Shown: positions 46,534 to 55,527, counted from the stretch's first letter. The stretch is DNA of 64,000 nucleotides from Chitiniphilus purpureus (GCF_025642115.1 NZ_CP106753.1:3221001-3285000); one strand, 5' to 3'. Notes: generated by a model from the sequence alone, not told the origin. Numbers and translations: made by a program.

Positions 46534-48006
46534 TCAATAGGCGTTCTTGTCGCGCAGCGTGCTGAAGGCGGTCTGCAGCACGATTTTCAAATCAAGCCAT
46601 AGCGACCAGTTGCGCAGATACTCCAGATCGAACTCGATCCGTTTCTGCATCTTGTCGATGGTGTCGGTCTCGCCCCGGTATCCATTGACCTGCGCCCAAC
46701 CGGTGATGCCGGGCTTGACCTTGTGCCGGATCATGTAGCCACGGATCAGCTTGCGATACATCTCGTTGTGGGCATTGGCGTGGGGGCGCGGGCCGACGAT
46801 GCTCATCTTGCCCTGAAGCACATTGATGAACTGTGGTAATTCGTCCAATGAGGTCCTGCGGATAAAGGCGCCGATCGGCGTCAGACGCTGGTCGTTCTTG
46901 CGTGCCTGCACCACCTTGTCCCCATCTTCCATCACCGTCATCGAGCGGAACTTGTAGACCAGGATGCTTTCACCGTCCGCGCCATAGCGCCGCTGCTTGA
47001 ACAGCACGGGTCCCGGGGAGGTCACCTTGACCGCAATCGCCACCGCCAGCATCAAAGGCCAGATCAGCGCAAGGATCAGCAGCGCCAGCACGATGTCGGA
47101 CACACGCTTGACGAGACTGGCCGTGCCGACGAAGGGGCTTTCGCAGACCGATACCACCGGAATGCCACCCACATGATCAAAGCGCGCCTGGATCAGATCG
47201 CACACAAAGAAATCGGGCAGGAAATAGATGGACGCCGTGCTGTCCTTCAGGTCCTCCAGCAGCGACAGCACCCGGGGCTGCGAGGTCATCGGCAGCGAAA
47301 TATAGATCTGCTGGATGTTGTGCATCTGGATATGCTCGGCAAGCGAACTGAGCCGTCCCAGCAGTTCATCGGAGGTGATGCCCTCAAGCCGCTCCAGCGT
47401 GCGGTCGTCGAAATATCCGGCGAAATCAAGACCCAGCTGCGGGTTGTCCCGGATACGCGCGGCCAGCGCCTGACCTGCCTGGTTCGCACCGATGATCACC
47501 GCCTTGCGCACGCTGGCCGAGCGGCTCGGGTAGAGCAACACGGCCCGGAACAGCGCATGCATCCCGATCAGCACCAGCGGGGCGCCGATCTCCCAGGCCA
47601 GCAGGAACGGCGGATAGAAATAGTCGTTCAAACCCGACAGGCGTCCGATCAGCCAAAGGAAGCCGATCACGCAGAGCCAGCCGGCGACGAAGCGCCCCAG
47701 ACCCATGAGCGGCCGCGTCACACCCGGCACGAACAGGAAGGTACCGTCCAGCAATTGCGCGGACAGCAGGAACGCCAGCGCGGCCCAGATCAGCAGGTAG
47801 CCGTTCCACGCGATGTCGAACGGGATCGCCAGCGCGTACAGCACCACCACCACCACCACCGGATCCAGAAAGCTCTTGCAAAAGCTTGCCAGCGGCGCGG
47901 CGTTCGCCAATTGGCCGAAGCGCTCGTTCAACAATGCGGAATGCACATGCTCCGGACCGCGTACGGTTTCCGGAGCCGGTATTACGAAATCGACGTTGGC
48001 GTTCAT
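46534..48006 (-). CDS. epsB: Undecaprenyl-phosphate glucose phosphotransferase EpsB
   Basis: 490 residues: four or five N-terminal membrane helices, a CoA-binding-like Rossmann region (VIIGANQAGQALAARI), another helix and the C-terminal bacterial sugar transferase domain (SPGPVLFKQRRYG, RRTSLDELPQFINVL, KMSIVGPRP, GITGWAQVNG). It starts EPS synthesis by moving a sugar phosphate, usually glucose-1-phosphate, onto undecaprenyl phosphate. A run of six valines (VVVVVV) comes from a CAC repeat in the plus strand. AGGAGGG lies upstream of the ATG. Confidence 0.93.
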   Translation of the reverse strand: MNANVDFVIPAPETVRGPEHVHSALLNERFGQLANAAPLASFCKSFLDPVVVVVVLYALAIPFDIAWNGYLLIWAALAFLLSAQLLDGTFLFVPGVTRPLMGLGRFVAGWLCVIGFLWLIGRLSGLNDYFYPPFLLAWEIGAPLVLIGMHALFRAVLLYPSRSASVRKAVIIGANQAGQALAARIRDNPQLGLDFAGYFDDRTLERLEGITSDELLGRLSSLAEHIQMHNIQQIYISLPMTSQPRVLSLLEDLKDSTASIYFLPDFFVCDLIQARFDHVGGIPVVSVCESPFVGTASLVKRVSDIVLALLILALIWPLMLAVAIAVKVTSPGPVLFKQRRYGADGESILVYKFRSMTVMEDGDKVVQARKNDQRLTPIGAFIRRTSLDELPQFINVLQGKMSIVGPRPHANAHNEMYRKLIRGYMIRHKVKPGITGWAQVNGYRGETDTIDKMQKRIEFDLEYLRNWSLWLDLKIVLQTAFSTLRDKNAY

Positions 48007-48109
48007 TTTCCCTCCTGCTCAGACCAGAAGCGCCCCATCCAGGCACATGGAACGAATTGCCGTAAACCGGAACACGCCGAACTTCCAGACATCCCTCACC
48101 TCTTCCTGG

Positions 48110-49333
48110 TCAGTAGCGCACCTGGGCGCTCAAACCGTATTGCGTACTGTCGTATTGACTGCTTGCCGTATCGGCATCGCGCCCTTGCTGCTGTACATAG
48201 GCATTCACGTCGACCGCCGGATGGGGCCGATAGGTGGCCGCCAGACGCCACAGCAGGGTCTGCTCATCGATGCTTCCCTCTTCCTTGCGCGCACCGGCCC
48301 GGTCCTCGTAACGGACTTCGCCGCTGAACGTCCACTTGGGGTGGTACTGCCAGTACGCCGCGACCCGGTAGGTGTCGATGATGCGGCGTACCCGGTTCTG
48401 GCCCGGATCGTCGAAGCTGCGGTCATATGAGCCATCCAGCGTGATGCGCTCGGTCGCCTGCCAGCTCGCGTTCACCCCACCGACCAGCCTGTTGCTGTGC
48501 GAACCGGTGGCCTTGTCCTTCCAGCGCACCCATCCCACGTTGCCCCCTGCCTTGGTCAGGCCGGTGACCGGGACCTCCCACGAAAGGTCGAGTCCGCGCT
48601 GGGTGAACCCGCGCTGCGGTGCGCCAAGCGCGACCAGCGTGTCGTCGACGTAGTCCAGTTCGGTGATGCTGCTTCTGAGGGTAAAGACGCTGCCCTTGCC
48701 GGTCTGCGCAGTGACGCCCACCCCCCAGTGCTTCTCGTCGTAATCGTTGAACTGGCGGGCATCGTGCCGTTCGCGGGAGCCGCCGGCGTTCACGCCGACC
48801 ATCCAGACCGCCCCCAGACGACGGTTGGCCGACACATCGGCCGAGCGGGTACGGTACAGATCGCGCACCCCGAGCAACACATCCTCGAACGAGGACAGGC
48901 GCTTGCGATCGCCATAGGAGAGTTGCCCCTGCCAATCGCTGCCGACCTGCCACTGCCATGCCAGCAGGCCTTGCCAGCCGGTGTAGTTCAACTCGTCGTG
49001 GTGCAGGTAATGCGGAGAGAAGACCTCACCGTCGAACTGCAGCAACTGGCGTGAAGCAGGCAGATTGACGCGTGCCGCGACCCTGGGCTCGATCACGCTG
49101 TCGGCACGGCGCGCATCGCCGCGTACCGAGCGCGGGTCGACACCATCGGCAAGACGAAACAGATTGTCGTCGTGCATATACTTGACCTTCGCTTCAAGCA
49201 CGACCGGGTCGCTCTCGTCATAGGCCGCCCAAAGCAGCGTGGGCAATACCGCCAGCGACAATGGTACTGCTTTGCGTATCCATTGATATGCCTTGCCGGC
49301 GCGGCCTGGATGCGCTTCCGTCTCCTGCGGCAT
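48110..49333 (-). CDS. epsL: EpsL, exosortase-B-associated outer-membrane beta-barrel
   Basis: 407 residues with a signal peptide (about 1-42) and an all-beta body with alternating hydrophobic strands ending SAQVRY, typical of a beta-barrel. The EpsL family accompanies exosortase B operons and is thought to act in EPS export. Start at ATG 49333, five bases after AAGGGAG; an ATG at 49348 would contain that ribosome-binding site. First gene of the EPS operon. Confidence 0.88.
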   Translation of the reverse strand: MPQETEAHPGRAGKAYQWIRKAVPLSLAVLPTLLWAAYDESDPVVLEAKVKYMHDDNLFRLADGVDPRSVRGDARRADSVIEPRVAARVNLPASRQLLQFDGEVFSPHYLHHDELNYTGWQGLLAWQWQVGSDWQGQLSYGDRKRLSSFEDVLLGVRDLYRTRSADVSANRRLGAVWMVGVNAGGSRERHDARQFNDYDEKHWGVGVTAQTGKGSVFTLRSSITELDYVDDTLVALGAPQRGFTQRGLDLSWEVPVTGLTKAGGNVGWVRWKDKATGSHSNRLVGGVNASWQATERITLDGSYDRSFDDPGQNRVRRIIDTYRVAAYWQYHPKWTFSGEVRYEDRAGARKEEGSIDEQTLLWRLAATYRPHPAVDVNAYVQQQGRDADTASSQYDSTQYGLSAQVRY

Positions 49334-50036
49334 GCATGCTCCCTTCATATTGACTGCTGAATAACTTACTTTAAAAGAAATTTACGGGAAAAATGTTGGC
49401 AAACATGGATAACAGCGTCAATCGTCAAATTACCTTTTTCCCGTCATAAATCGAAAATGATGGGCATACTACCAGCGCTGTCACACCACGCAACCATTCA
49501 CCCCGCATGGCAGGATGTTTTATGCGAGACGCGAGGATAGCACGTTGTCAAACATCTGATTTTAAAAACAAAAATCGCCTTCTTTGTCATACTGTCGTCA
49601 TATATGCAGCAGCTCGAATCAATCGGACGGTCTTGAAAGCATTCAATTTCAATGAATAATGCTGCGCTGATCCTGTTGGCCGTACTGCGATTCAAGCACC
49701 TTACTTCCTTACGGGACCCCTGCTACCCCCGGTGAAAGTAGGTTTCCACCGGATGACCGGTAAAAAATGGGGCTGCGGCTGCCAAACGAGAAACCTGAGA
49801 GGGTAACATTGTCTTTGTCATGTAATACATGGCAAGACCACTACAGCGTCGGCCCGCGCGCAGGTTTTCCACCTGCCGGCCTTAAATGGCATCCAGATGG
49901 CATAGGATTTTGTGCGGCCGCAACACAAACGTGGGCCGGATGCACACTGAATGACCGGAGTGCAGCGCAAGACATGACGACAGACCGCACCGCCGGCTGG
50001 TGCAGACGGCGGATGCCCTTGCACGGGTGAACCACG
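49334..50036. promoter_or_regulatory. 0.7-kb non-coding region upstream of the EPS operon
   Basis: No gene with a credible ribosome-binding site in this 703-bp gap. It must carry the epsL promoter on the minus strand. Two TTGACG hexamers on the minus strand (around 49415-49430) lack good -10 partners, and an AT-rich stretch covers about 49550-49650. Nested inverted repeats lie at 49724-49805 and a GCAGGT/ACCTGC hairpin near 49860-49876. On the plus strand TGGCAT occurs twice (49887, 49898). Confidence 0.5.
49724..49805 (+). ncRNA. Possible structured RNA or regulatory element
   Basis: Nested complementary segments: TACCC (49724) with GGGTA (49801); AGGTTTC (49740) with GAAACCT (49790), seven perfect pairs; ACCGG-ATGA-CCGGT (49748-49761) inside. 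A competing CCGGTGAAA / TTTCCACCGG hairpin (49729-49752) overlaps. It matches no riboswitch I know. The strand is uncertain; either is possible. Confidence 0.3.
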
Positions 50037-50837
50037 TCACACTTGCGGTTCTGCCTGTGCCTCAAGCCGGGGACGGATCGAGCGCAACAGTTCGGCCCGC
50101 ACCGCGGTGTAGTCGGCATTGATCACCCAGGCCTGCAGGGCGAGCTTGGCGCCCGCGTCGGTGTAATCGGCGACCAGTACAGTCGGAGCCGGTTCGGACA
50201 GGATGCGCGGCTCGGCGGCAATCAGCTCACGCAGCAACTGCAGTCCGGGTTCGATCTGCGCGACCGACACCTGGAAGGCCACCTCGATCCGGCGTGTGGG
50301 ATTGCGACTGAAGTTGGTCACGGCGTTGGACCATAGCTGGCTGTTGGGCACATAGAGCGAGACGCCGTCCAGCTTGCCCAGGTGTGTGGAAAACAGCCCC
50401 ACTTCGCGCACCGTGCCGGCAATCGTGCCGCTGCCTTCGATGTAGTCGCCCGCCCGGAACGGCCGCAGCAGCAGCAACATCAGTCCGGCGGCGATGTTCT
50501 GCAACGTGCCTTGCAATGCCAGGCCGATCGCCAGCCCCGCCGCGCCAAGCGCCGCCACGATACTGGTGGTCTGGATACCCAGACGCGCCAGTACATTCAC
50601 CAGCGTGAGAATGCGCACGCCCCACATCACCGCAGTGCCGATCAATGGCGCCGCCGTCGCATCGCCCCCGGCGCGTACCACCAGGCCCACCACGGCACCG
50701 GCCAGACGGCGCGCCAGCCACCAACCAGCCAACAGGACAATCAGCGCCACCAACAGATCGATGCCATAGTTGGCGATCCGAGGCAGCAGCGAATCGATCA
50801 GACGCTCGAAGCGGTCGAGTTGGGCCATCGGTGCCAT
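50037..50837 (-). CDS. MscS-family mechanosensitive channel
   Basis: 266 residues. Three membrane helices; the pore helix is IVAALGAAGLAIGLALQGTLQNIAAG (Gly/Ala-packed), followed by the MscS beta domain (GDYIEGSGTIAGTVREVGLFSTHL, VYVPNSQLWSNAVTNFSR-type motif) and the alpha/beta cage. Small-conductance channel releasing solutes on osmotic downshock. GGGAG five bases before the ATG. Probably single-gene. Confidence 0.93.
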   Translation of the reverse strand: MAPMAQLDRFERLIDSLLPRIANYGIDLLVALIVLLAGWWLARRLAGAVVGLVVRAGGDATAAPLIGTAVMWGVRILTLVNVLARLGIQTTSIVAALGAAGLAIGLALQGTLQNIAAGLMLLLLRPFRAGDYIEGSGTIAGTVREVGLFSTHLGKLDGVSLYVPNSQLWSNAVTNFSRNPTRRIEVAFQVSVAQIEPGLQLLRELIAAEPRILSEPAPTVLVADYTDAGAKLALQAWVINADYTAVRAELLRSIRPRLEAQAEPQV

Positions 50838-50925
50838 TCAGTCTCCCTGTGTCGAACCTGCGGCACCGACGCGCGGACGGCCGGCACCGCGAAAGGGAGA
50901 CATTATCCATGGCCGGCCCGGGTCC

Positions 50926-51240
50926 TCATACCACGGCGTCCGGATCTTCCTCGTCCGGCACGTCCGGGAGGGGGGGTAGGCTGGGATCGATGCCGATCGT
51001 AGGTGAGCCTTCCTCGTCCTCCTCAAGCGCCACGCCTTCGCGGCGCAGGCTTTCCCGGCCATCCCCCTCGGCCAGCGGCGCATTGCGCAGCAGGGCCTCG
51101 GTATGCACATCGCGCACGTCCTCGCGTTCGATCTGCTGATCCAGCGGTGCCTCGGCCTCCCGCACCGCAGGGTCGAATTGCGGGTCCTCAGGACTCACGA
51201 TGCGCTCGTCTTCCTCCGGGTAGTGTTTGCTCGTACTCAT
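50926..51240 (-). CDS. Small acidic hypothetical protein
   Basis: 104 residues, strongly acidic and probably disordered (many Glu/Asp, ending EDPDAVV), no signal or membrane segment. AAGGAG six bases before ATG 51240 makes it credible. It is 14 bp after the cydB-like gene on the same strand, so co-transcribed. It does not look like CydX. Unknown function. Confidence 0.65.
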   Translation of the reverse strand: MSTSKHYPEEDERIVSPEDPQFDPAVREAEAPLDQQIEREDVRDVHTEALLRNAPLAEGDGRESLRREGVALEEDEEGSPTIGIDPSLPPLPDVPDEEDPDAVV

Positions 51241-51254
51241 GGGACGCTCCTTGG

Positions 51255-52277
51255 TCAGTGGTAATGGAGGGCGGTCGCCTTGCCGCGAAAGACGCGGTAG
51301 GCATACAGGGTGTAGCCGGCAATGGTCGGCAGCACGATGGCCACGCCGATCAGCACCGCAGCCAGCGATTCAGGCGCACTCGCCGCTTGCCACAGATCGA
51401 TGCGGTCGACCACCAGGTACGGGAACAGGCTGTACGCCAGCCCGCAGAACGCCAGCGCGAAGATCGTGGCCGCAGCGGCAAACAGACGCCCCGCCCCGCG
51501 CTCATCGCCTTGCGCCAGGCGCGCCGGGAGCCGCTGCAGCCAATATGCGCAGCCGAAGAACAGCAGCATGGTGGCCAGCGGAATCGGTGCGAGAAACACC
51601 AGTTCCGGCCACGAGAACCACTTGTCGAACACACGCCGGCTGACCAGCGGAGTGGCGAGCGAGACCGCGGCCACGCCTACGGCCGTCAACCCGAGCGCAC
51701 CGCGCGCCCAGCGCACCGCCAGCCGTTGCAATGCGCCTTCAGTCTTCAGGATCAGCCACGCGGCGCCGAGAAGCGCATAGCCTGCACACAGACCGAGTGC
51801 GACTACCGCGGCAAACAGCACGCCCCACGCATCATCGCGGAAACCGGTGATATACAAGCCCAGCATGGCGCCCTGGGCAAGTGCCGCGATCAGCGAGCCG
51901 GCGTGGAACGCCCGGTTCCACCACGGCTTGTGATGCGCGCGTGCCTTGACCCTGAAATCAAATGCCACCCCGCGCAGGATCAGCCCGAACAGCATGGCCG
52001 TCACCGGCAGGTAGAGCGCGCCCAGGATCACGCCATGCGCCAGTGGGAAAGCAACCAGCAGCAGGCCGATGCCTAGGACCAGCCAGGTTTCGTTGGCATC
52101 CCAGAACGGGCCGATGGCCGCGATCATCAGGTCCTTGTCCTCATCCGCGTGCGCGTGCCGTAACAGGATGCCCACACCCAGGTCATAACCATCCAGCACC
52201 ACATAGACCAGCACCGCCAGCCCCATCAGCGCCATGCTGGCCAGCGGCAGCCAATATGCCATACCCGACTCAGGCAT
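51255..52277 (-). CDS. cydB: Cytochrome bd-type quinol oxidase subunit II (CydB/CioB)
   Basis: 340 residues, about nine membrane helices. The N-terminus (VLVYVVLDGYDLGVGILL, GPFWDANETWLVLG) is the CydB signature. It partners subunit I encoded just upstream, whose end it overlaps by eight bases. Start at ATG 52277. Inner-membrane, oxygen-reducing; may belong to the cyanide-insensitive branch. Confidence 0.93.
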   Translation of the reverse strand: MPESGMAYWLPLASMALMGLAVLVYVVLDGYDLGVGILLRHAHADEDKDLMIAAIGPFWDANETWLVLGIGLLLVAFPLAHGVILGALYLPVTAMLFGLILRGVAFDFRVKARAHHKPWWNRAFHAGSLIAALAQGAMLGLYITGFRDDAWGVLFAAVVALGLCAGYALLGAAWLILKTEGALQRLAVRWARGALGLTAVGVAAVSLATPLVSRRVFDKWFSWPELVFLAPIPLATMLLFFGCAYWLQRLPARLAQGDERGAGRLFAAAATIFALAFCGLAYSLFPYLVVDRIDLWQAASAPESLAAVLIGVAIVLPTIAGYTLYAYRVFRGKATALHYH

Positions 52278-53670
52278 CGGCCCCTCCTTCGTCGCGTGGC
52301 CGGGCCGGTGGCGGCGTCGTGGACGGCAGTACCGGCTGCGGCGTCTGCACCTCGGGCATGTCCATCGTCTCGGGCTCGTCGCCGGCCTTGCGCGCCAGAT
52401 AGAAGAGCACCGAGACATAGGCCAGGATCAGCGCGGCATAGAGCAGCAGATAGAGGGTCAGCGACAGCGCGACGGTCGACGCTGCGGCCGGCCCGGCAGC
52501 GTCGGCAGTTTTGAGCACACCGTGGACCAGCCAGGGTTGGCGGCCGATTTCGGTGGTGTACCACCCGGCAACCAGCGCGACCCAGCCGGCAAAGGTCATT
52601 CCCACCAGCACCCGTGCCAGGCCCCGCCCTGGCTCGCCCCGCCGATACAGCTGCCAAGCCGCGGACCAGGACACTAGCAGCATCATGAGGCCCATGCCGA
52701 CCATCACCCGGAAGGCGAGGAACACCGGCAGTACCGGCGGATGTTCTGGAAAAGCGTCCAGCCCGCGTACCTCGCCTTGCAGCGAATGGGTCAGGTACAG
52801 GGACGCCAGCCCCGGGATGGCGATCTCGAAATCGGTGCGGCGCGCCAACGCATCGGGCCAGCCGAACAACACCGCCGGCACGCTCGCCCCGGTCTGCCAC
52901 AACCCTTCCATTGCCGCGATCTTGGCCGGCTGATGCTGCAATGTGTTGAGCCCATGCAGATCGCCGACCAGCATCTGCAGCGGAATCAGCAGCGCGGCCA
53001 AGTAGACGCCGATACGCAGTCCGGTCGACACCTCCGGTTGCCGATCACCGCGCAGCCACCGGTAGGCGGATACACCGGCCAGCAGAAACGAGACAGTCAG
53101 CCCGGACGCCAGCAGCATGTGGGTGAAGCGGAAGGGGAACGAGGGGTTGAAGATCACCTCGATCCAGCTCGTCACATAGGCCTTGCCTTCGCGCATCTCG
53201 AAGCCGGCCGGTGTATGCATCCAGGAATTGAGCGCCAGGATCCAGAACGCCGACACCGTGGTACCCAGTGCGACCAGCAGGGTGGCCAGCGTATGCACCC
53301 GCGGGGTCACGCGGCGCATGCCGAACAGCATGATGCCCAGAAAGGTGGCCTCCAGGAAAAACGCGGTGAGCACTTCGTAGGCCAGCAACGGTCCGGCCAC
53401 ATTGCCCACGGTCAGCATGAAACCCGGCCAGTTGGTACCGAACTGGAAGCTCATGGTGATGCCACTCACCACGCCCAGCGCAAAGGTGAGCGCGAACACC
53501 TTGATCCAGAACCGGTACGCATCCATCCAGCATGCCGCACCGGTATGGTTGAAGCGCAGCTTGAAGAACAGCAAGACCCACCCCAGCGCGATGCTGATTG
53601 CCGGGAACAGGATATGAAAAGTGATATTGGCAGCGAACTGGATCCGGGCCAGCAGCACAGCGTCAGGCAT
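52270..53670 (-). CDS. cydA: Cytochrome bd-type quinol oxidase subunit I (CydA/CioA)
   Basis: 466 residues, about nine membrane helices. Heme ligand H19 (ANITFHILFP) is in the canonical place; the GWYTTEIGRQPW motif is present. At 466 residues it is shorter than enterobacterial CydA (about 520); the missing part is mainly in the quinol-binding Q-loop, as in CioA-type or short-Q-loop oxidases. It oxidises quinol and reduces oxygen at high affinity. Start at ATG 53670. Divergent from a GH13 gene. Confidence 0.93.
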   Translation of the reverse strand: MPDAVLLARIQFAANITFHILFPAISIALGWVLLFFKLRFNHTGAACWMDAYRFWIKVFALTFALGVVSGITMSFQFGTNWPGFMLTVGNVAGPLLAYEVLTAFFLEATFLGIMLFGMRRVTPRVHTLATLLVALGTTVSAFWILALNSWMHTPAGFEMREGKAYVTSWIEVIFNPSFPFRFTHMLLASGLTVSFLLAGVSAYRWLRGDRQPEVSTGLRIGVYLAALLIPLQMLVGDLHGLNTLQHQPAKIAAMEGLWQTGASVPAVLFGWPDALARRTDFEIAIPGLASLYLTHSLQGEVRGLDAFPEHPPVLPVFLAFRVMVGMGLMMLLVSWSAAWQLYRRGEPGRGLARVLVGMTFAGWVALVAGWYTTEIGRQPWLVHGVLKTADAAGPAAASTVALSLTLYLLLYAALILAYVSVLFYLARKAGDEPETMDMPEVQTPQPVLPSTTPPPARPRDEGGADA

Positions 53671-53828
53671 TCGCGCTTCCCTTGCAGACGGCAAGTGCAG
53701 CCGGCAGCAATAACCGTGCCGCGGCAGCGCCCCAGCCCTGATCGCGCTCCATGGGCTGGCCGTGCCGCTGCATGGGCAGGAATTACACCGCGACGCGCAC
53801 AAGCTGCACGTAAAAGCCAAGCAGGGAT

Positions 53829-53852
53829 GGGCATGCCAGCGCTGGCATGCCC
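53829..53852. promoter_or_regulatory. 24-bp perfect palindrome, probable operator
   Basis: GGGCATGCCAGC joined directly to its reverse complement, 42 bp before the GH13 start and 158 bp from cydA. Perfect symmetry with a CG centre suits a dimeric repressor such as a LacI-family regulator, but no regulator gene is present to confirm it. Confidence 0.5.
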
Positions 53853-53893
53853 TGTGCAAGGGCATGGGGATCGGATCACAAGGGAGCCGGTAT

Positions 53894-55474
53894 ATGGTTG
53901 AGCATATGTGGTGGCAGCGTGGGGTGATCTATCAGGTCTATCCCCGTTCGTTCATGGACGGCAATGGCGACGGTGTCGGTGATCTGACCGGCCTGCGCGA
54001 GCGCCTGGATTACCTGGCATGGCTGGGAGTTGACGCACTCTGGATCACGCCGATCCAGCCTTCGCCGATGCTGGATTTCGGCTACGACATCACCGACTAC
54101 GCCGACATCGACCCGCTGTTTGGGGACTTGGCGGCTTTCGACGATCTGATTGCCGCCGCCCATGCGCGTGGCATCCGGATCATCCTGGACTTCGTACCCA
54201 ACCATACCTCCGACCGCCATCCCTGGTTTATCGACGCCTGCAGTTCCCGCAAAAGTGCCAAACGGGATTGGTATGTATGGCAGGACCCGCTGCCCGATGG
54301 CGGCCCGCCGAACAACTGGCGCTCCCACTTTGGCGGGCTCGCCTGGGAAATGCACCAGCCGACGGGCCAGTATTACCTGCGCACCTTCCTGCCGCAGCAA
54401 CCCGACCTGAACTGGCGCAATCCTGCGGTGCAGGCGGCCATGCACCAGGTGATGCGGTTTTGGCTGGACCGGGGTGTCGATGGGCTGCGACTCGATGCGA
54501 TCTGGCATCTGATCAAGGATGAGCAGTTGCGCAACAACCCGCCCAACCCGGGCTGGCAGGACAACCAGCCCGAGCACGAGCGGCTGCTGCATGTCTTTAC
54601 CAGTGACCGCCCGGAAATGCAGGGCCTGCTGCGTTCCATGCGCAAGGTGGTGGATGCCTATCCCGAACGGGTGTTGATCGCCGAACTCTATCTTTCGACC
54701 GAACGCACCGTCAGTTATTACGGCCGGGAGGGTGACGGTGTGCATCTGCCCGCCAATACCGCGCTGCTCGGCACGCCATGGAATGCGGAAAGCATGGCTG
54801 CGGCCATCGATCAGTATGAAGCCGCGCTGCCCACGCATGGCTGGCCCAATTGGTCGCTTGGCAACCACGACCAGCCCAGGGTCGCCAGCCGCGTACCGGC
54901 AGGACAGGAGCGGTTGGCTGCCATGTTGCTGCTGACCCTGCGCGGCACGCCCCTGCTCTATTACGGCGACGAGATCGGCATGCGCAACGTGCCGATCCCG
55001 CCGGAGCGGCTTCAGGACCCCATCGAGAAGAACATGCCCGGTCTCGGGCGTGGCCGGGATCCGCAGCGCACTCCGATGCAATGGGACCACAGCGCCAACG
55101 CGGGCTTCAGTCAGGGGGAGCCGTGGCTGCCGTTGGCCGAGGACGCGGCCCAGGTCAATGTGGCCTCTCAACGCGACGACCCTGCGTCGGTACTGCAGCT
55201 ATACCGCCGCTTGATCCAGTTGCGCCGGGAGCACCCGGCACTGGCGGTCGGCAGCTATCGCGGCTTGGCGGCCCCGCTCGGCGCGCTTGTCTTCGAGCGC
55301 GAACATGAAGGCCGGCAGATCCGCGTCGCGCTCAACTTCAGCGACCGTCCTTGCAGCATCGCCATGCCCCCTGGGGAGATGCTGCTGGAAAGCACGGCAG
55401 GTGCAACGGTGAGGACTGCAGAGAGCGGAACACTCCAGCTTGCCGGCGGGGCCGGCGTGATCGTGGCACTGTGA
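53894..55474 (+). CDS. GH13 alpha-glucosidase (first copy)
   Basis: 526 residues. Catalytic triad visible: D201 (GLRLDAIW), E264 (LIAELYL) and D326 (LGNHDQPR), in an amylase (beta/alpha)8 barrel with a C-terminal beta domain. Resembles oligo-1,6-glucosidase or alpha-glucosidase (IYQVYPRSFMDGNGDGVGDL, calcium-site-like NGDGVGD loop). No signal peptide, so cytoplasmic, acting on short malto-oligosaccharides. Start at ATG 53894, with AGGGAG seven bases upstream. Confidence 0.9.
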   Translation: MVEHMWWQRGVIYQVYPRSFMDGNGDGVGDLTGLRERLDYLAWLGVDALWITPIQPSPMLDFGYDITDYADIDPLFGDLAAFDDLIAAAHARGIRIILDFVPNHTSDRHPWFIDACSSRKSAKRDWYVWQDPLPDGGPPNNWRSHFGGLAWEMHQPTGQYYLRTFLPQQPDLNWRNPAVQAAMHQVMRFWLDRGVDGLRLDAIWHLIKDEQLRNNPPNPGWQDNQPEHERLLHVFTSDRPEMQGLLRSMRKVVDAYPERVLIAELYLSTERTVSYYGREGDGVHLPANTALLGTPWNAESMAAAIDQYEAALPTHGWPNWSLGNHDQPRVASRVPAGQERLAAMLLLTLRGTPLLYYGDEIGMRNVPIPPERLQDPIEKNMPGLGRGRDPQRTPMQWDHSANAGFSQGEPWLPLAEDAAQVNVASQRDDPASVLQLYRRLIQLRREHPALAVGSYRGLAAPLGALVFEREHEGRQIRVALNFSDRPCSIAMPPGEMLLESTAGATVRTAESGTLQLAGGAGVIVAL

Positions 55475-55477
55475 AAG

Positions 55478-55506
55478 GACAGCCCCGCCATGAAGGCGGG
55501 GCTGTC
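55478..55506. terminator. Stem-loop between convergent GH13 genes
   Basis: A 12-bp perfect stem (GACAGCCCCGCC) around ATGAA, lying between the two convergent stop codons. No T-run, so its strength is uncertain. Confidence 0.6.
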
Positions 55507-55527
55507 ACGCAGGCACTTTGGCTGTGA

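Noticed and set aside
47843..47860. CAC repeat in epsB as a phase-variation tract
   Set aside because: It is a trinucleotide unit, so length change would add or remove valine without shifting the frame.
49498..49695. 65-codon ORF in the epsL upstream gap
   Set aside because: No ribosome-binding site, unusual composition and no recognisable product.
49790..49806. CTCTCAGG on the minus strand, as found in glycine riboswitches
   Set aside because: The other conserved parts (GGAGAG and the CCGAAGGGGCAA-like segment) are missing upstream.
49887..49903. Plus-strand TGGCAT-N5-TGGCAT resembling a sigma-54 -24/-12 promoter (GG-N10-GC spacing)
   Set aside because: It points toward the antisense of mscS with no plus-strand gene for 4 kb, and the second half lacks the usual TTGC.
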